From TMED27 sp963922705 (GTDB lineage Bacteria; Pseudomonadota; Alphaproteobacteria; Micavibrionales; Micavibrionaceae), in the NCBI GenBank assembly GCA_963922705.1, contig CAWUJS010000002.1, positions 8,348 to 72,347 on the forward strand: a DNA stretch of 64,000 nt, in the 5' to 3' direction. The notes beneath the pieces are model-generated. The model did not search any database, was not told the origin of the DNA, and saw only the letters and a list, made by a program, of their open reading frames with translations. This document shows positions 34,691-43,312 of this stretch, one piece after another; position 1 is the first letter of the stretch, and the number at the start of each line of letters is the position of its first letter. The translations under genes and the position numbers were made by a program.

Positions 34691-34719
34691 TTGACAGTTT
34701 TGTAATTTTGGGGCATTCT
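34691..34719 (+). promoter_or_regulatory. Candidate promoter before the 111-aa gene
   Basis: A perfect TTGACA (34691-34696) is followed after 17 bases by CATTCT, a weak -10. Transcripts from here would meet the terminator at 34759 before the coding region. Confidence 0.45.
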
Positions 34720-34758
34720 TACGCTTAATAACACCCAAAATCTATTTAAATTTTACAC

Positions 34759-34790
34759 CCCTCGTTTTCCACGAGGGTTTTTTATTTTTT
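34759..34790 (+). terminator. Strong intrinsic terminator just before the 111-aa gene
   Basis: CCCTCGT and ACGAGGG form a 7-bp stem with a 5-base loop, followed by TTTTTTATTTTTT. It ends one base before the AAGGAG ribosome site of the next gene. It may end the upstream receiver gene's transcript, or act as an attenuator for the gene at 34804. Confidence 0.85.
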
Positions 34791-34803
34791 AAGGAGAAAT
34801 ATA

Positions 34804-35139
34804 ATGAGCACGAAACTTCCTCTTGATGTCAATGACAACCCTATCCCGGCTTTACGCTTTAAAAATGGCGGTGCCCATGTGATTAGCAGCGGCGCCTCTT
34901 CTGTACGCAATAGCGTTGCTTTTGATCCCGATACACGCGTTGTCAGCCTGTATGCGAGCGAGGCTGTCTATGTTGCATTTGGTGATTCTTCAATCACAGC
35001 AACAAACAGCGACCACTACTTTCCTGCCGGACTGTATTACGATGTTTCTCTGGGCGGTGATGGCGCAGCGCATGCAACACATATCGCTGTTTTGCAGGTT
35101 TCTGCAGCAGGAAATGTCTATCTATCAGAAAAGATCTAG
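34804..35139 (+). CDS. Small beta-rich protein of unknown function
   Basis: The 111-residue protein has no signal peptide or membrane segment. It is rich in Ser, Ala, Val and Gly and looks all-beta (AHVISSGASSVRN, RVVSLYASEAVYVAFGD, FPAGLYYDVSLGGD). That composition recalls small phage or virion-associated proteins, but I cannot place it. An excellent AAGGAG lies seven bases before the ATG. It is bounded by terminators on both sides, so it forms its own unit. Confidence 0.75.
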   Translation: MSTKLPLDVNDNPIPALRFKNGGAHVISSGASSVRNSVAFDPDTRVVSLYASEAVYVAFGDSSITATNSDHYFPAGLYYDVSLGGDGAAHATHIAVLQVSAAGNVYLSEKI

Positions 35140-35168
35140 CATATCTCCTTCCTCTTAAAATATGAAAA

Positions 35169-35190
35169 ATCCATAGGCTTCCCTATGGAT
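35169..35190. terminator. Shared terminator between the 111-aa gene and nrdB
   Basis: ATCCATAGG (35169-35177) and CCTATGGAT (35182-35190) form a 9-bp stem with loop CTTC. It is flanked by AAAA on the left and CTTTAT on the right, so it can serve both converging genes. Confidence 0.7.
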
Positions 35191-35218
35191 CTTTATAATG
35201 TGATAAATCTGTTAAAGA

Positions 35219-36307
35219 TTATTCAGCCGCAACAGCGTCGTCATCATCTTTATTAGCATTATCGCCGGAAACATTACTCATATTGGTCTCATTTTGAGCA
35301 TCAACACCATATTTTCCAGCAAAAATATCGCCTTCAAACACTTGCTCCCAAGTGCCTTGCGTTGACGCTTTTGAATATTCAGTCGCACGGTTTTCAAAGA
35401 AATTCGTATGTTCCGCACCGTTAAGCATCTCATCCATCCATGGCAGCGGATTTTCGGTTGCATTGTAAATCGGCTCCAGATTAAGCTGCTGCAAACGACG
35501 ATCACCAATATAGCGAATATATTGCTTTACATCTTCCGGCTTCATGCCCTCAATCTCACCCTGCTCAAAACAAAGATCGATAAACGCATCTTCATGCTGG
35601 ACAGTGATCCGGCAAGCTTCCGTAATCTCTGCCTTTAACGAATCATCCCAGATATCCGGATGTTCTTCGATAAAGGTGTTGAACAGGCGGATCATTGAGA
35701 GCGTATGCAATGTCTCATCACGCACGGACCATGTTACAATCTGCCCCATCCCTTTCATTTTATTGAAGCGCGGGAAATTCATTAAAATTGCAAAAGACGC
35801 AAATAGCGCAAGCCCTTCGGTAAATGCACCGAACATCGCCATTGTTTTCGCAATATCGCGCGGATTTTCCATCGAGACATCCTGCATATAATCGAATTTA
35901 TCCTTCATTTCCTTATATTTAAGGAAGGCTGAATATTCGACTTCTGGCATACCAATTGTGTCCAGAAGATGCGAGTAAGCCGCGATATGCACAGTCTCGA
36001 TATTCGAGAAAGCCGAGAGCATCATCTGCACCTCAACAGGGCCAAAGACTTGGGAATAATGCTTCATGTAGCAATTATTGACCTCAACATCGCTTTGTGT
36101 AAAAAAGCGAAAAATCTGTGTCATCAGGTTTTTCTCAGCCGGGGTTAGCGTTTTTTTCCAGTCGCGTACATCTTCTGCCAAAGGCACTTCTTCGGGGAGC
36201 CAGTGAATACGCTGCTGTGTCAACCATGCCTCATAACACCAGGGGTATAGAAACGGCTTGTAAAGGTGGCGCTCCTGAACGAGTGGGGAATTGGATTGTA
36301 CGGGCAT
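35219..36307 (-). CDS. nrdB: Ribonucleotide reductase small (beta) subunit, class I
   Basis: The 362-residue ferritin-like protein has metal-ligand segments in order: LMTQIFRFFTQSDVEVNNCY, SAFSNIETVHIAAYSHLL (ExxH), and SVRDETLHTLSMIRLFN (ExxxH). It carries the radical cofactor used by NrdA to make deoxyribonucleotides. The tail is acidic. nrdA is not in the window. GGAG precedes the ATG at a good distance. A candidate NrdR region lies upstream. Confidence 0.95.
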   Translation of the reverse strand: MPVQSNSPLVQERHLYKPFLYPWCYEAWLTQQRIHWLPEEVPLAEDVRDWKKTLTPAEKNLMTQIFRFFTQSDVEVNNCYMKHYSQVFGPVEVQMMLSAFSNIETVHIAAYSHLLDTIGMPEVEYSAFLKYKEMKDKFDYMQDVSMENPRDIAKTMAMFGAFTEGLALFASFAILMNFPRFNKMKGMGQIVTWSVRDETLHTLSMIRLFNTFIEEHPDIWDDSLKAEITEACRITVQHEDAFIDLCFEQGEIEGMKPEDVKQYIRYIGDRRLQQLNLEPIYNATENPLPWMDEMLNGAEHTNFFENRATEYSKASTQGTWEQVFEGDIFAGKYGVDAQNETNMSNVSGDNANKDDDDAVAAE

Positions 36308-36468
36308 AGTTTTTCTCCTTTTATAAACTTAACGAACTGAGTTTTTAGTAGTAATAATTCTCAATAAGAATGAGTGTAGGGCGCTTCTCCCGGAATCCGA
36401 GTCATTCATACATTTTTATTTTTGAATAACGGGGATAAGTTTTTAAACAAAACCCGATCGAAGAACGC

Positions 36469-36511
36469 CTACATATTGTAGATAAGATCAAAAATACACG
36501 CTATATGTTGT
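36469..36511 (-). promoter_or_regulatory. Candidate NrdR-box pair upstream of nrdB
   Basis: CTACATATTGTAG (36469-36481) is nearly palindromic, and ACACGCTATATGTTGT (36496-36511) resembles the 16-base NrdR box. Their centres are about 28 bases apart, slightly less than the usual 31. The match is by eye only. Confidence 0.3.
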
Positions 36512-36559
36512 TTTGTCGAGGGGGTTTTATAATTTTCAAAAAAGTGAAAAAACTTATAA

Positions 36560-36802
36560 CTAACCAACTCCCGGAAGCCCTAACAGCGGATCACCGGGCG
36601 CAAGACCAGCAACAGCAGCCGCACCTGCGCTTTCGGAAAATACTGGGGTTAAACCAACACCATCCAAAAAAGGCGCCATCCCCTGAGCAAGGTCAGCCGC
36701 AAACGCCGCCCCCGGAACCGTATAATGAACTGCAATATGTGTCGCTAATTCAAAAGCAACGCCTAGTGCTATCCCAAATGCACCGGAACCTAAAAAAGAC
36801 AT
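36560..36802 (-). CDS. Small hydrophobic Gly/Ala-rich protein
   Basis: The 80-residue protein has a hydrophobic N-terminal half (SGAFGIALGVAFELATHIAVHY) and a Gly/Pro/Ala-rich end (GDPLLGLPGVG). A textbook AGAAGGAGTTAATC precedes the ATG, so I believe it is translated. It could be a small membrane or exported peptide. No family is known to me. It is divergent from the secreted protein at 36904, with 101 bases between. Confidence 0.65.
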   Translation of the reverse strand: MSFLGSGAFGIALGVAFELATHIAVHYTVPGAAFAADLAQGMAPFLDGVGLTPVFSESAGAAAVAGLAPGDPLLGLPGVG

Positions 36803-36903
36803 GATTAACTCCTTCTGATATTTTTATTGCGTCATGTTATAATGTAACATATAAGTCTCGGCAATCACTCTTAAAGTATCGTTTTGAGTAAGAAGGAATT
36901 AAT

Positions 36904-37401
36904 ATGGCTTACAACGAAATCAACCGAAGAGCATTTCTTTTAGCAGGAGCAGGCGCACTTGTTCCGGGCACAGGAAACGCACAAACAAACACCTACACGA
37001 TTGATGATTATCCTTATAAGCCTGATGGCACTGAAGCACGCATTGGTCATCGCGTTATTAATATGGACTTAGGCCTGCTGCATCCGAACGATGGCGCACC
37101 GACAATTGGTTTTTATGCCTCTTTAGATCATAGCCATGGCGCGCCATTTGGAGAAAACTGGAAAGCAACTTTTCGTAAGTTCTTTAAAGGGCAAGATGTC
37201 CATAGCAAAGACAAAGGGACTATAATATTAATAGCCAACCACATTAGAGCACATGGCGTTCCAGTTGAACAACTTACAAAAGCATATAACGATGCCAAGG
37301 CTGCATGGGATGCCAATCCAAATTTAAGATTGGCAGGCGTTCAGGACAAAAAAGATAATATTCATATTGCAGCAGATGCCTCTAAATTAGGCCTTGGCTA
37401 A
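36904..37401 (+). CDS. Secreted protein with twin-arginine-like signal
   Basis: The 165-residue protein begins with a Tat-like signal: NRRAFLLAGAGALVPGTGNAQ, with RR, a hydrophobic core and an AxA-like site. The mature part is unfamiliar (RIGHRVINMDLGLLHPNDGAP, then FYASLDHSHGAPFGENWK). AAGGA precedes the ATG. It is divergent from the small hydrophobic protein. Function unknown. Confidence 0.75.
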   Translation: MAYNEINRRAFLLAGAGALVPGTGNAQTNTYTIDDYPYKPDGTEARIGHRVINMDLGLLHPNDGAPTIGFYASLDHSHGAPFGENWKATFRKFFKGQDVHSKDKGTIILIANHIRAHGVPVEQLTKAYNDAKAAWDANPNLRLAGVQDKKDNIHIAADASKLGLG

Positions 37402-37529
37402 CCACACGCACTGCATTTACCATGCAGTTCGGCATTCCAATGAGACAGGATAAAACCCATACCTTTCGGTTTGTGACTAAACAACGAGGCTAAGGACCTA
37501 TCGACTATGGTGATTCTAAAACATCCGCT

Positions 37530-38120
37530 TTATTTTTTCATGCCTAGAAGCTGACCCGGTTTAACATTAGGGGATTTACGCCCGACACGGCCACGACGTC
37601 CGCCACCATGGAAACTATCATCGCGCATTTTGCCGTCAATCAGGTCATCAAAATCCGGAATTTCTCCCATTTGCAGGGCTTCGATGGTGGCATGAAAAAA
37701 ATCACAGCCTTTTTCTTCCCATCCATGAAATTCATTCACATAGTCTTTATCATTTATTCTTAATAATTTGGGACTCCATTTATCTTCTACGGCGGCATCG
37801 GCACGCATCCACATGACCTGTTTGCGCCCTCCTGGCTCTACTTCATTGGCGCCTACACTTTTTTCTTCATCTGGATCCGGAATCTCCATACTGCCAATAC
37901 CAGATTCACCATCGCCCTCCTCATCTTCATCTTCAGAGTCTTCATCCCGCAAAAGTTGAATTTCTGCCTCAAGATCCTCTCTTGTTTTACCCATCCGCAC
38001 TTCTGCACTACATGTTATGCCTTTAATTTCATTATAGTGCATCCAGGGCATCGTTTCATAGGGGGATAAAATATAGTTTACCCCTAATTTTTCTAATAGC
38101 TCTTGAAGCTCTACGCGCAT
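37530..38120 (-). CDS. Hypothetical acidic protein
   Basis: I do not recognise this 196-residue protein. Its middle (about 58-80) is a run of Asp/Glu (EDSEDEDEEGDGESG), and the C-terminus is Gly/Arg-rich (GGGRRGRVGRK). The N-terminal 40 residues look folded. It has no signal peptide or membrane segment. It stands alone, divergent from the 38353 gene. Confidence 0.7.
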   Translation of the reverse strand: MRVELQELLEKLGVNYILSPYETMPWMHYNEIKGITCSAEVRMGKTREDLEAEIQLLRDEDSEDEDEEGDGESGIGSMEIPDPDEEKSVGANEVEPGGRKQVMWMRADAAVEDKWSPKLLRINDKDYVNEFHGWEEKGCDFFHATIEALQMGEIPDFDDLIDGKMRDDSFHGGGRRGRVGRKSPNVKPGQLLGMKK

Positions 38121-38352
38121 GAGAAAATATGTGTCCTTTATTCTTCTTAAATATCAAGAATATTCAATCCTACCAGTTTTGTCAGATAAAAGGTAAAAAT
38201 TGATGTGAAAAGTCAATCTTTACCTTTGAATAAGGCAATAAAATTTTAAGAATATTAATGGTATGCTTTTGTGTGAACTAATTAATAGGTTTAAATTGAT
38301 TGATAAATTTAAGTCAAGGGTTGTTAATCCTGGTAAAAATTGTTTGAGGGTT

Positions 38353-39420
38353 ATGAGATTGCCATTCTTTGTATTTGTTGTCATAGCAGCCTTGTTATTA
38401 GGTACCAATTTACATGCGTTTGCACAAGATTCAGAAAAGCCAAAAATATTTAGTACTAAAATGCGCGCTCTGGATGCAGGAAGCTTGTTGGCGGGCGATA
38501 CTAAAATATTGCTCTGGGGTGTGCGTTCCATAGATAATTTGCCTGTACTTCTGGCTGAAAAAGCACGCATTGCGCTGGATGATGTTATTGCTGGCAAAGA
38601 TGTTAAATGTGAGCTGAAAACACGGTTTGAGGATTATTTATTAGCACAATGTGTCAATTCAAATGATCAGGATTTAGGGCTTTTAATGATTCAAGAGGGT
38701 TTTGTGAGCGTCGAGCGCGGGCTTGTTTATGGTAGTGTTTTTGAAAAACCATATTTACAGGCCGAACAAAAAGCACGTAATGAAAAAGTTGGAATATGGT
38801 CTATTGACCATTCTTCTGCTTCTCAAAACGCTATATTCAAAGGAAGTTGGCTTTTGATTGTTGTTGTCGTTTTATTTATCGCAATTATGACAGCTTTTGG
38901 TATCTTAACAATTATTATCATGCGTGGTTTTGAAAAAGTCATTGAAGCACAGAACCTTAACATTGAAATGCTTGGCCGTGAAAGAGTTCTCAAAAACAAA
39001 GAGCGTGCTGTTGTTGTTAGTATGCTGAGCTCCGAGATTAAAGCAAATAAGTCGAAAATTGAGGCCTATCTTGTGGTTTATGAAGAAATGTTAGCTGATT
39101 TGAGAAACCCGCAAAGGCAACCTAAATACAAGAAGACTGGTGATATTTTACAAAAACAGCCCGCTTTGGAGCGAGCCGTTTTTGATCGGAATACTGATAA
39201 AATAGATGTTTTAGGTGATGAGCTTTCGAGTGAGGTTATTCATTTTTATGCTCGCATTAAAACAAAGCCGGACTATGTTAATTTGGAGCCCAATATGCCC
39301 CTTGATGAAGCGATAGCTTTGGTCCAGAGGAGTGTGGAAAATGCAAAGCGTATGAATAAAATCGCAGATAATTTGATCGATTCTTTTAATGACGGTGGAT
39401 TATTATTTGATGATTTATAG
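38353..39420 (+). CDS. SNase-like domain protein with membrane helix and cytoplasmic coiled coil
   Basis: From ATG 38353 the 355-residue protein has a signal peptide or anchor (LPFFVFVVIAALLLGTNLHAFAQ), a thermonuclease-like domain (DTKILLWGVRSIDN, LLMIQEGFVSVERG, AEQKARNEKVGIWS), a strong membrane helix (about 165-190; LLIVVVVLFIAIMTAFGILT) and a helical, coiled-coil-like C-terminal half. The catalytic Arg/Glu pattern of nucleases is incomplete, so activity is doubtful. An in-frame ATG at 38263 adds 30 residues without a ribosome site. Confidence 0.7.
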   Translation: MRLPFFVFVVIAALLLGTNLHAFAQDSEKPKIFSTKMRALDAGSLLAGDTKILLWGVRSIDNLPVLLAEKARIALDDVIAGKDVKCELKTRFEDYLLAQCVNSNDQDLGLLMIQEGFVSVERGLVYGSVFEKPYLQAEQKARNEKVGIWSIDHSSASQNAIFKGSWLLIVVVVLFIAIMTAFGILTIIIMRGFEKVIEAQNLNIEMLGRERVLKNKERAVVVSMLSSEIKANKSKIEAYLVVYEEMLADLRNPQRQPKYKKTGDILQKQPALERAVFDRNTDKIDVLGDELSSEVIHFYARIKTKPDYVNLEPNMPLDEAIALVQRSVENAKRMNKIADNLIDSFNDGGLLFDDL

Positions 39421-39442
39421 AGTTTTTTTAAATTAATCACTT

Positions 39443-39596
39443 TTATTCCTCTGATGCAGGAATATGCATAACAAAACTCATTCTCAGTATTAAGCGCAAC
39501 TGCTGATAAGCATGAATTTGCAATGCTTTACGTACATATATGGCTCCTAACTTATTTAAAGTCAGTTGTCAGCTGGGTTCGTTTGTGCATTTTCAT
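39443..39596 (-). pseudogene. Possible frameshifted small gene
   Basis: An ATG at 39594-39596 has AAAGGATG upstream and reads 14 codons to a stop. A second frame overlapping it reads on as QLTLNKLGAIYVRKALQIHA and ends at TAA 39443. The two parts join into about 50 residues if one base is skipped near CAGCTGACAACTG. The rest of the 323-base spacer 39421-39743 shows only a CATGATG inverted repeat (39644-39669). Evidence is weak. Confidence 0.3.
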
Positions 39597-39743
39597 GGTT
39601 ACATCCTTTCAAAAAGACGTAAACAACGCGAGCAAAAATCACACATGATGAATACTACTTCCATCATGATGCTCTACTATTTCTCACACTTTGGGAGTCA
39701 TGATTCTAGCTAAATACGATCTGCTCTAAATGGAATGATTATA

Positions 39744-41036
39744 TCAACCTTGAAAAGGATCTTGCATCAAAATCGTATCATCACGTTCGGGACTAGTCGA
39801 TAAGAGCGTTACAGGCGCGCCGATCAATTCCTCAATATGCCGCACATATTTCACAGCATTGGCCGGCAAATCCGCCCAGCTTTTGGCACCATATGTGCTC
39901 TCTGACCATCCTGGCATTACCTCATAAATCGGCTCTACTGCCGCTTGCTCAACCTGCGATGCTGGCAGATAATCAATCTCTTGCCCGTTAAGCTTATAGC
40001 CAACACAAATCTTAAGCTCTTCCATACCATCCAAAACATCAATCTTTGTGAGCGCAATCCCGGTAATCCCGCCGAGCTTAATCGTTTGGCGTACAATCGC
40101 CGCATCAAACCAGCCACAACGCCGTTTGCGGCCTGTCGTTGTACCAAATTCACGGCCCTTTTCACCCAAATGCTGCCCGGTATCATCATCAAGCTCTGTC
40201 GGGAAGGGGCCTTCACCCACACGCGTTGTATAAGCCTTTGTAATACCAAGCACAAAATTCACTGCATCAGGCCCTACACCCGATCCGGTTGCAGCTTGCG
40301 CTGCCGCCATATTCGATGATGTCACATAAGGATATGTGCCATGATCCACATCCAGCATCATACCTTGCGCCCCTTCGAATAAAATCTTTTTGCCGTCTTT
40401 ACGCGCTTGATCAAGAACCTTCCAAACAACACCTTTAAACGGCAATATTTTATCACGAACCATCATCAGCTTCTCAAACATAGCGTCGGCCTGCGCCTCT
40501 TCCTGCCCAAAGCCACGCAGCAACGCATTGTGATGAAACAGCATCTTATCGAGCTTTTCTTTCAGCAAATCAGGATATTCCAGATCGCATACCCGGATAG
40601 CCCGCCGTGCAATTTTATCCTCATAAGCAGGACCAATTCCGCGCCCGGTTGTCCCAATCGCATCATTACCACGCGCTTTTTCCATCGCCTGATCCAAAAG
40701 CGGGTGAATCGGCAAAATCAGCGGTGCATTCTCTGCGATCATAAGCTTGTCAGGATTAACAGCAACACCCTGCGCTTCAACATTCGCAATCTCTTGCATC
40801 AACGCCCATGGATCGATTACAACGCCATTGCCAATGACTGAAAGCTTGGATTTCCTGACAATCCCGCTTGGCAATAAATGCAGCTTATAGGTTACGCCAT
40901 CAATCACCAGCGTATGCCCGGCATTATGCCCACCTTGAAAGCGTACAACGACATCGGCACGCGAAGAAAGCCAATCAACAATCTTTCCTTTGCCCTCGTC
41001 TCCCCATTGAGATCCTATCACCGCTACATTTGCCAT
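39744..41036 (-). CDS. purA: Adenylosuccinate synthetase
   Basis: The 430-residue enzyme makes adenylosuccinate from IMP and Asp with GTP. Seen: VIGSQWGDEGKGKIVD (about 5-20), GGHNAGHTLV, GTTGRGIGPAYEDK, FEGAQGMMLDVDHGTYPYVTSSN (in parts) and TTTGRKRRCGWFD. Length is normal. It starts one base after the hisZ stop, the usual alphaproteobacterial order. Confidence 0.97.
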   Translation of the reverse strand: MANVAVIGSQWGDEGKGKIVDWLSSRADVVVRFQGGHNAGHTLVIDGVTYKLHLLPSGIVRKSKLSVIGNGVVIDPWALMQEIANVEAQGVAVNPDKLMIAENAPLILPIHPLLDQAMEKARGNDAIGTTGRGIGPAYEDKIARRAIRVCDLEYPDLLKEKLDKMLFHHNALLRGFGQEEAQADAMFEKLMMVRDKILPFKGVVWKVLDQARKDGKKILFEGAQGMMLDVDHGTYPYVTSSNMAAAQAATGSGVGPDAVNFVLGITKAYTTRVGEGPFPTELDDDTGQHLGEKGREFGTTTGRKRRCGWFDAAIVRQTIKLGGITGIALTKIDVLDGMEELKICVGYKLNGQEIDYLPASQVEQAAVEPIYEVMPGWSESTYGAKSWADLPANAVKYVRHIEELIGAPVTLLSTSPERDDTILMQDPFQG

Positions 41037-41933
41037 TTAATTACCCTTCCTGGCTTGCCTAACTGTATCCATATATAATGTAAATCCACACGCAAGGTGA
41101 TCTGAACCTAAAGCATAGGCACCGCCGCGCCCAAGCTCTCCATTCACATTTTTTGCAAAAATCGTAAACGCAATTCCTTTGTGGTATTGAAATCCCTTGG
41201 TCTCAAGAGGATCAACCGTGACATTCACCCCATCCAATCCTTTGAAGCCATCGCTGTTCAGAATAACCTGCAAACGATCCACATACGCCAAAGCATCAGA
41301 TGGTAAACCCAAGCCGCGCAGCGCTTTAATGGCTCTATCTGGATTACCTGAAATCTTGGCGCGCAAAGAATCAATATCATGGTCAGCTATACCGGCGACA
41401 TCCAAAATTGTTTGAACAATAGAAGGAAGCGTAAAATCAATTGAAATACCCGCGATGCCTAGCGTCTGTAATCCTTTTGCAGCGAGCACGACAATTTCCT
41501 CAATATTCTCATCTGAACCATCATCAATCAACTCACATCCAACCTGACAAAATTGCCGTAATGTACGCTGCTGGCTACCGCTCATACGCACCACATCATT
41601 GGCATAAGAAAGCCTCAAAGGTCGCACCTCATCAGATAAACGTGAGGATACAATCCGCGCAATCTGCGCCGTAATATCAGAGCGCAAAGCAAGCATCTTT
41701 CCGGTTTCTCGATCCATAACGCGAAATGTCTGCTCTGCCAGAGCGCTGCCCGGCCCATCAGCCAACATGCTTTCTTCAAATTCCATCAAAGGCGGCTTAA
41801 TACGTTGATAGCCTGCATCACCAAAAACAGCCATCAATTTGGTAATTGCATTGGCTTCATCCTCAGCATCGGAAAATAGCAAATCCTCAAACCCTTTGGG
41901 AAGAAGGCCGTTCAATCGTTTCTTTTCAATCAT
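41037..41933 (-). CDS. hisZ: ATP phosphoribosyltransferase regulatory subunit HisZ
   Basis: The 298-residue protein resembles a class II aminoacyl-tRNA synthetase core without tRNA-binding parts: LPKGFEDLLFSDAEDEAN at the start, LRSDITAQIARIVSSRL (motif 2 region) and RGGAYALGSDHLACGFTLYMD near the end. HisZ pairs with short HisG in histidine synthesis. It is shorter than usual (about 370-390), losing C-terminal sequence. hisG is not adjacent. The regulatory role is inferred from context with purA. Confidence 0.88.
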   Translation of the reverse strand: MIEKKRLNGLLPKGFEDLLFSDAEDEANAITKLMAVFGDAGYQRIKPPLMEFEESMLADGPGSALAEQTFRVMDRETGKMLALRSDITAQIARIVSSRLSDEVRPLRLSYANDVVRMSGSQQRTLRQFCQVGCELIDDGSDENIEEIVVLAAKGLQTLGIAGISIDFTLPSIVQTILDVAGIADHDIDSLRAKISGNPDRAIKALRGLGLPSDALAYVDRLQVILNSDGFKGLDGVNVTVDPLETKGFQYHKGIAFTIFAKNVNGELGRGGAYALGSDHLACGFTLYMDTVRQARKGN

Positions 41934-41944
41934 ACAAGGCTCTT

Positions 41945-43309
41945 TTAACTTGCTTTAGCAGCGCTTGCAATAACATCGCAAAGATTATCGACAACCGCTT
42001 CGACTTGAACAGCATTATCACCCTCCGCCATCACACGAATAACCGGCTCAGTACCACTTGCCCTCACCAGCAACCGCCCATCATTGGCCAAATTCTCCTC
42101 TGCCTTGGCAATAGCAGCCTGAACACCGCCATCATCCAGCGGCTGACCCGCTTCAAAGCGGACATTTTTCAAAATTTGTGGCAAAGGTCTAAATAAATTG
42201 AGAACCTCACTCGCCTTTTGGCCATTCTCTTTCAAAATCGCCAAAATTTTAAGCGCAGCCATCAAACCATCACCCGTTGTCGACGTATCCGATAAAACAA
42301 TATGCCCGGATTGCTCACCACCTAAATTAAACGCTTGCGCACGCATTGCCTCAACCACATAACGATCGCCCACAGCGGTGCGCACCATATCAATGCCTTG
42401 TGATTGCAAATACCGCTCTAACCCCAGATTCGACATGACAGTCGTCACCAGAGTATTTTGCGCAAGAGTTTCACTCTCTTTCATCGATATCGCAAGCGCT
42501 GCCATCAACTGATCTCCATCAATCACAGCACCCGTCTCATCAACCATAATCAAGCGATCCGCATCTCCATCAAGCGCAATACCAATATCTGCACCATGCT
42601 CTACAACAGCTTCCTGCAAAGCCTGTGTTGCCGTTGCGCCAAAACCATCATTAATATTGCGGCCATTTGGCTTCACGCCAATCGCTACAACATCCGCTTC
42701 AAGCTCCCATAAAACCTGTGGAGCAACTTTGTAAGCCGCGCCATGCGCGCAATCAACAACGACTTTAAGCCCTTCTAACGATGTACCGCGTGTCAAACTA
42801 GCCCGCTTGACAAACTCTGCATAGCGGCCATTTCCATCATCAAGCCGCGCCGCCTTTCCCAAAGCATCGGGCGCAGCCAAATCAGCGGACATATCACTCT
42901 GCAACTTTGCCTCTATCTCAGCCTCTAATACATCATCAAGCTTATAGCTATCCGCACCAAATAATTTAATGCCGTTATCTTCAAAAAAATTATGAGAGGC
43001 GGAAATCATTACCCCAACATCACATCTTAAAGAACGTGTGAGCATCGCAATGCCCGGCGTTGGAATAGGCCCTGTAAGAATCACATCCATGCCCATGGAT
43101 AAAAAACCCGCCGCAATCGCCTGCTCCAGCATATAACAGGAAAGCCGCGTATCTTTACCAATGACAACACGATCAGTCGGCTTTCCCGGATGCCTCTCGC
43201 GCAAAACAAGAGCTGTCGCCATTGCAACTTTGATCGCCGTAGCAGCCGTCATAGGCTCTTCATTGGCCCGCCCGCGTATACCATCTGTTCCAAAATATTG
43301 TCGTGTCAC
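41945..43309 (-). CDS. glmM: Phosphoglucosamine mutase
   Basis: The 454-residue enzyme turns glucosamine-6-phosphate into the 1-phosphate for peptidoglycan and LPS. It has YFGTDGIRGRANEEPM at the start, the phosphoserine loop MISASHNFFEDNGIKLFG (about 100), metal loop ALDGDADRLIMVDE and the C-terminal RASGTEPVIRVMAEG. It follows ftsH by 3 bases. folP, often between them, is missing. Confidence 0.97.
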   Translation of the reverse strand: MTRQYFGTDGIRGRANEEPMTAATAIKVAMATALVLRERHPGKPTDRVVIGKDTRLSCYMLEQAIAAGFLSMGMDVILTGPIPTPGIAMLTRSLRCDVGVMISASHNFFEDNGIKLFGADSYKLDDVLEAEIEAKLQSDMSADLAAPDALGKAARLDDGNGRYAEFVKRASLTRGTSLEGLKVVVDCAHGAAYKVAPQVLWELEADVVAIGVKPNGRNINDGFGATATQALQEAVVEHGADIGIALDGDADRLIMVDETGAVIDGDQLMAALAISMKESETLAQNTLVTTVMSNLGLERYLQSQGIDMVRTAVGDRYVVEAMRAQAFNLGGEQSGHIVLSDTSTTGDGLMAALKILAILKENGQKASEVLNLFRPLPQILKNVRFEAGQPLDDGGVQAAIAKAEENLANDGRLLVRASGTEPVIRVMAEGDNAVQVEAVVDNLCDVIASAAKAS

Positions 43310-43312
43310 AAG

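Noticed and set aside
40407..40841. 144-codon plus-strand frame inside purA
   Set aside because: Antisense to purA, with no start signals.
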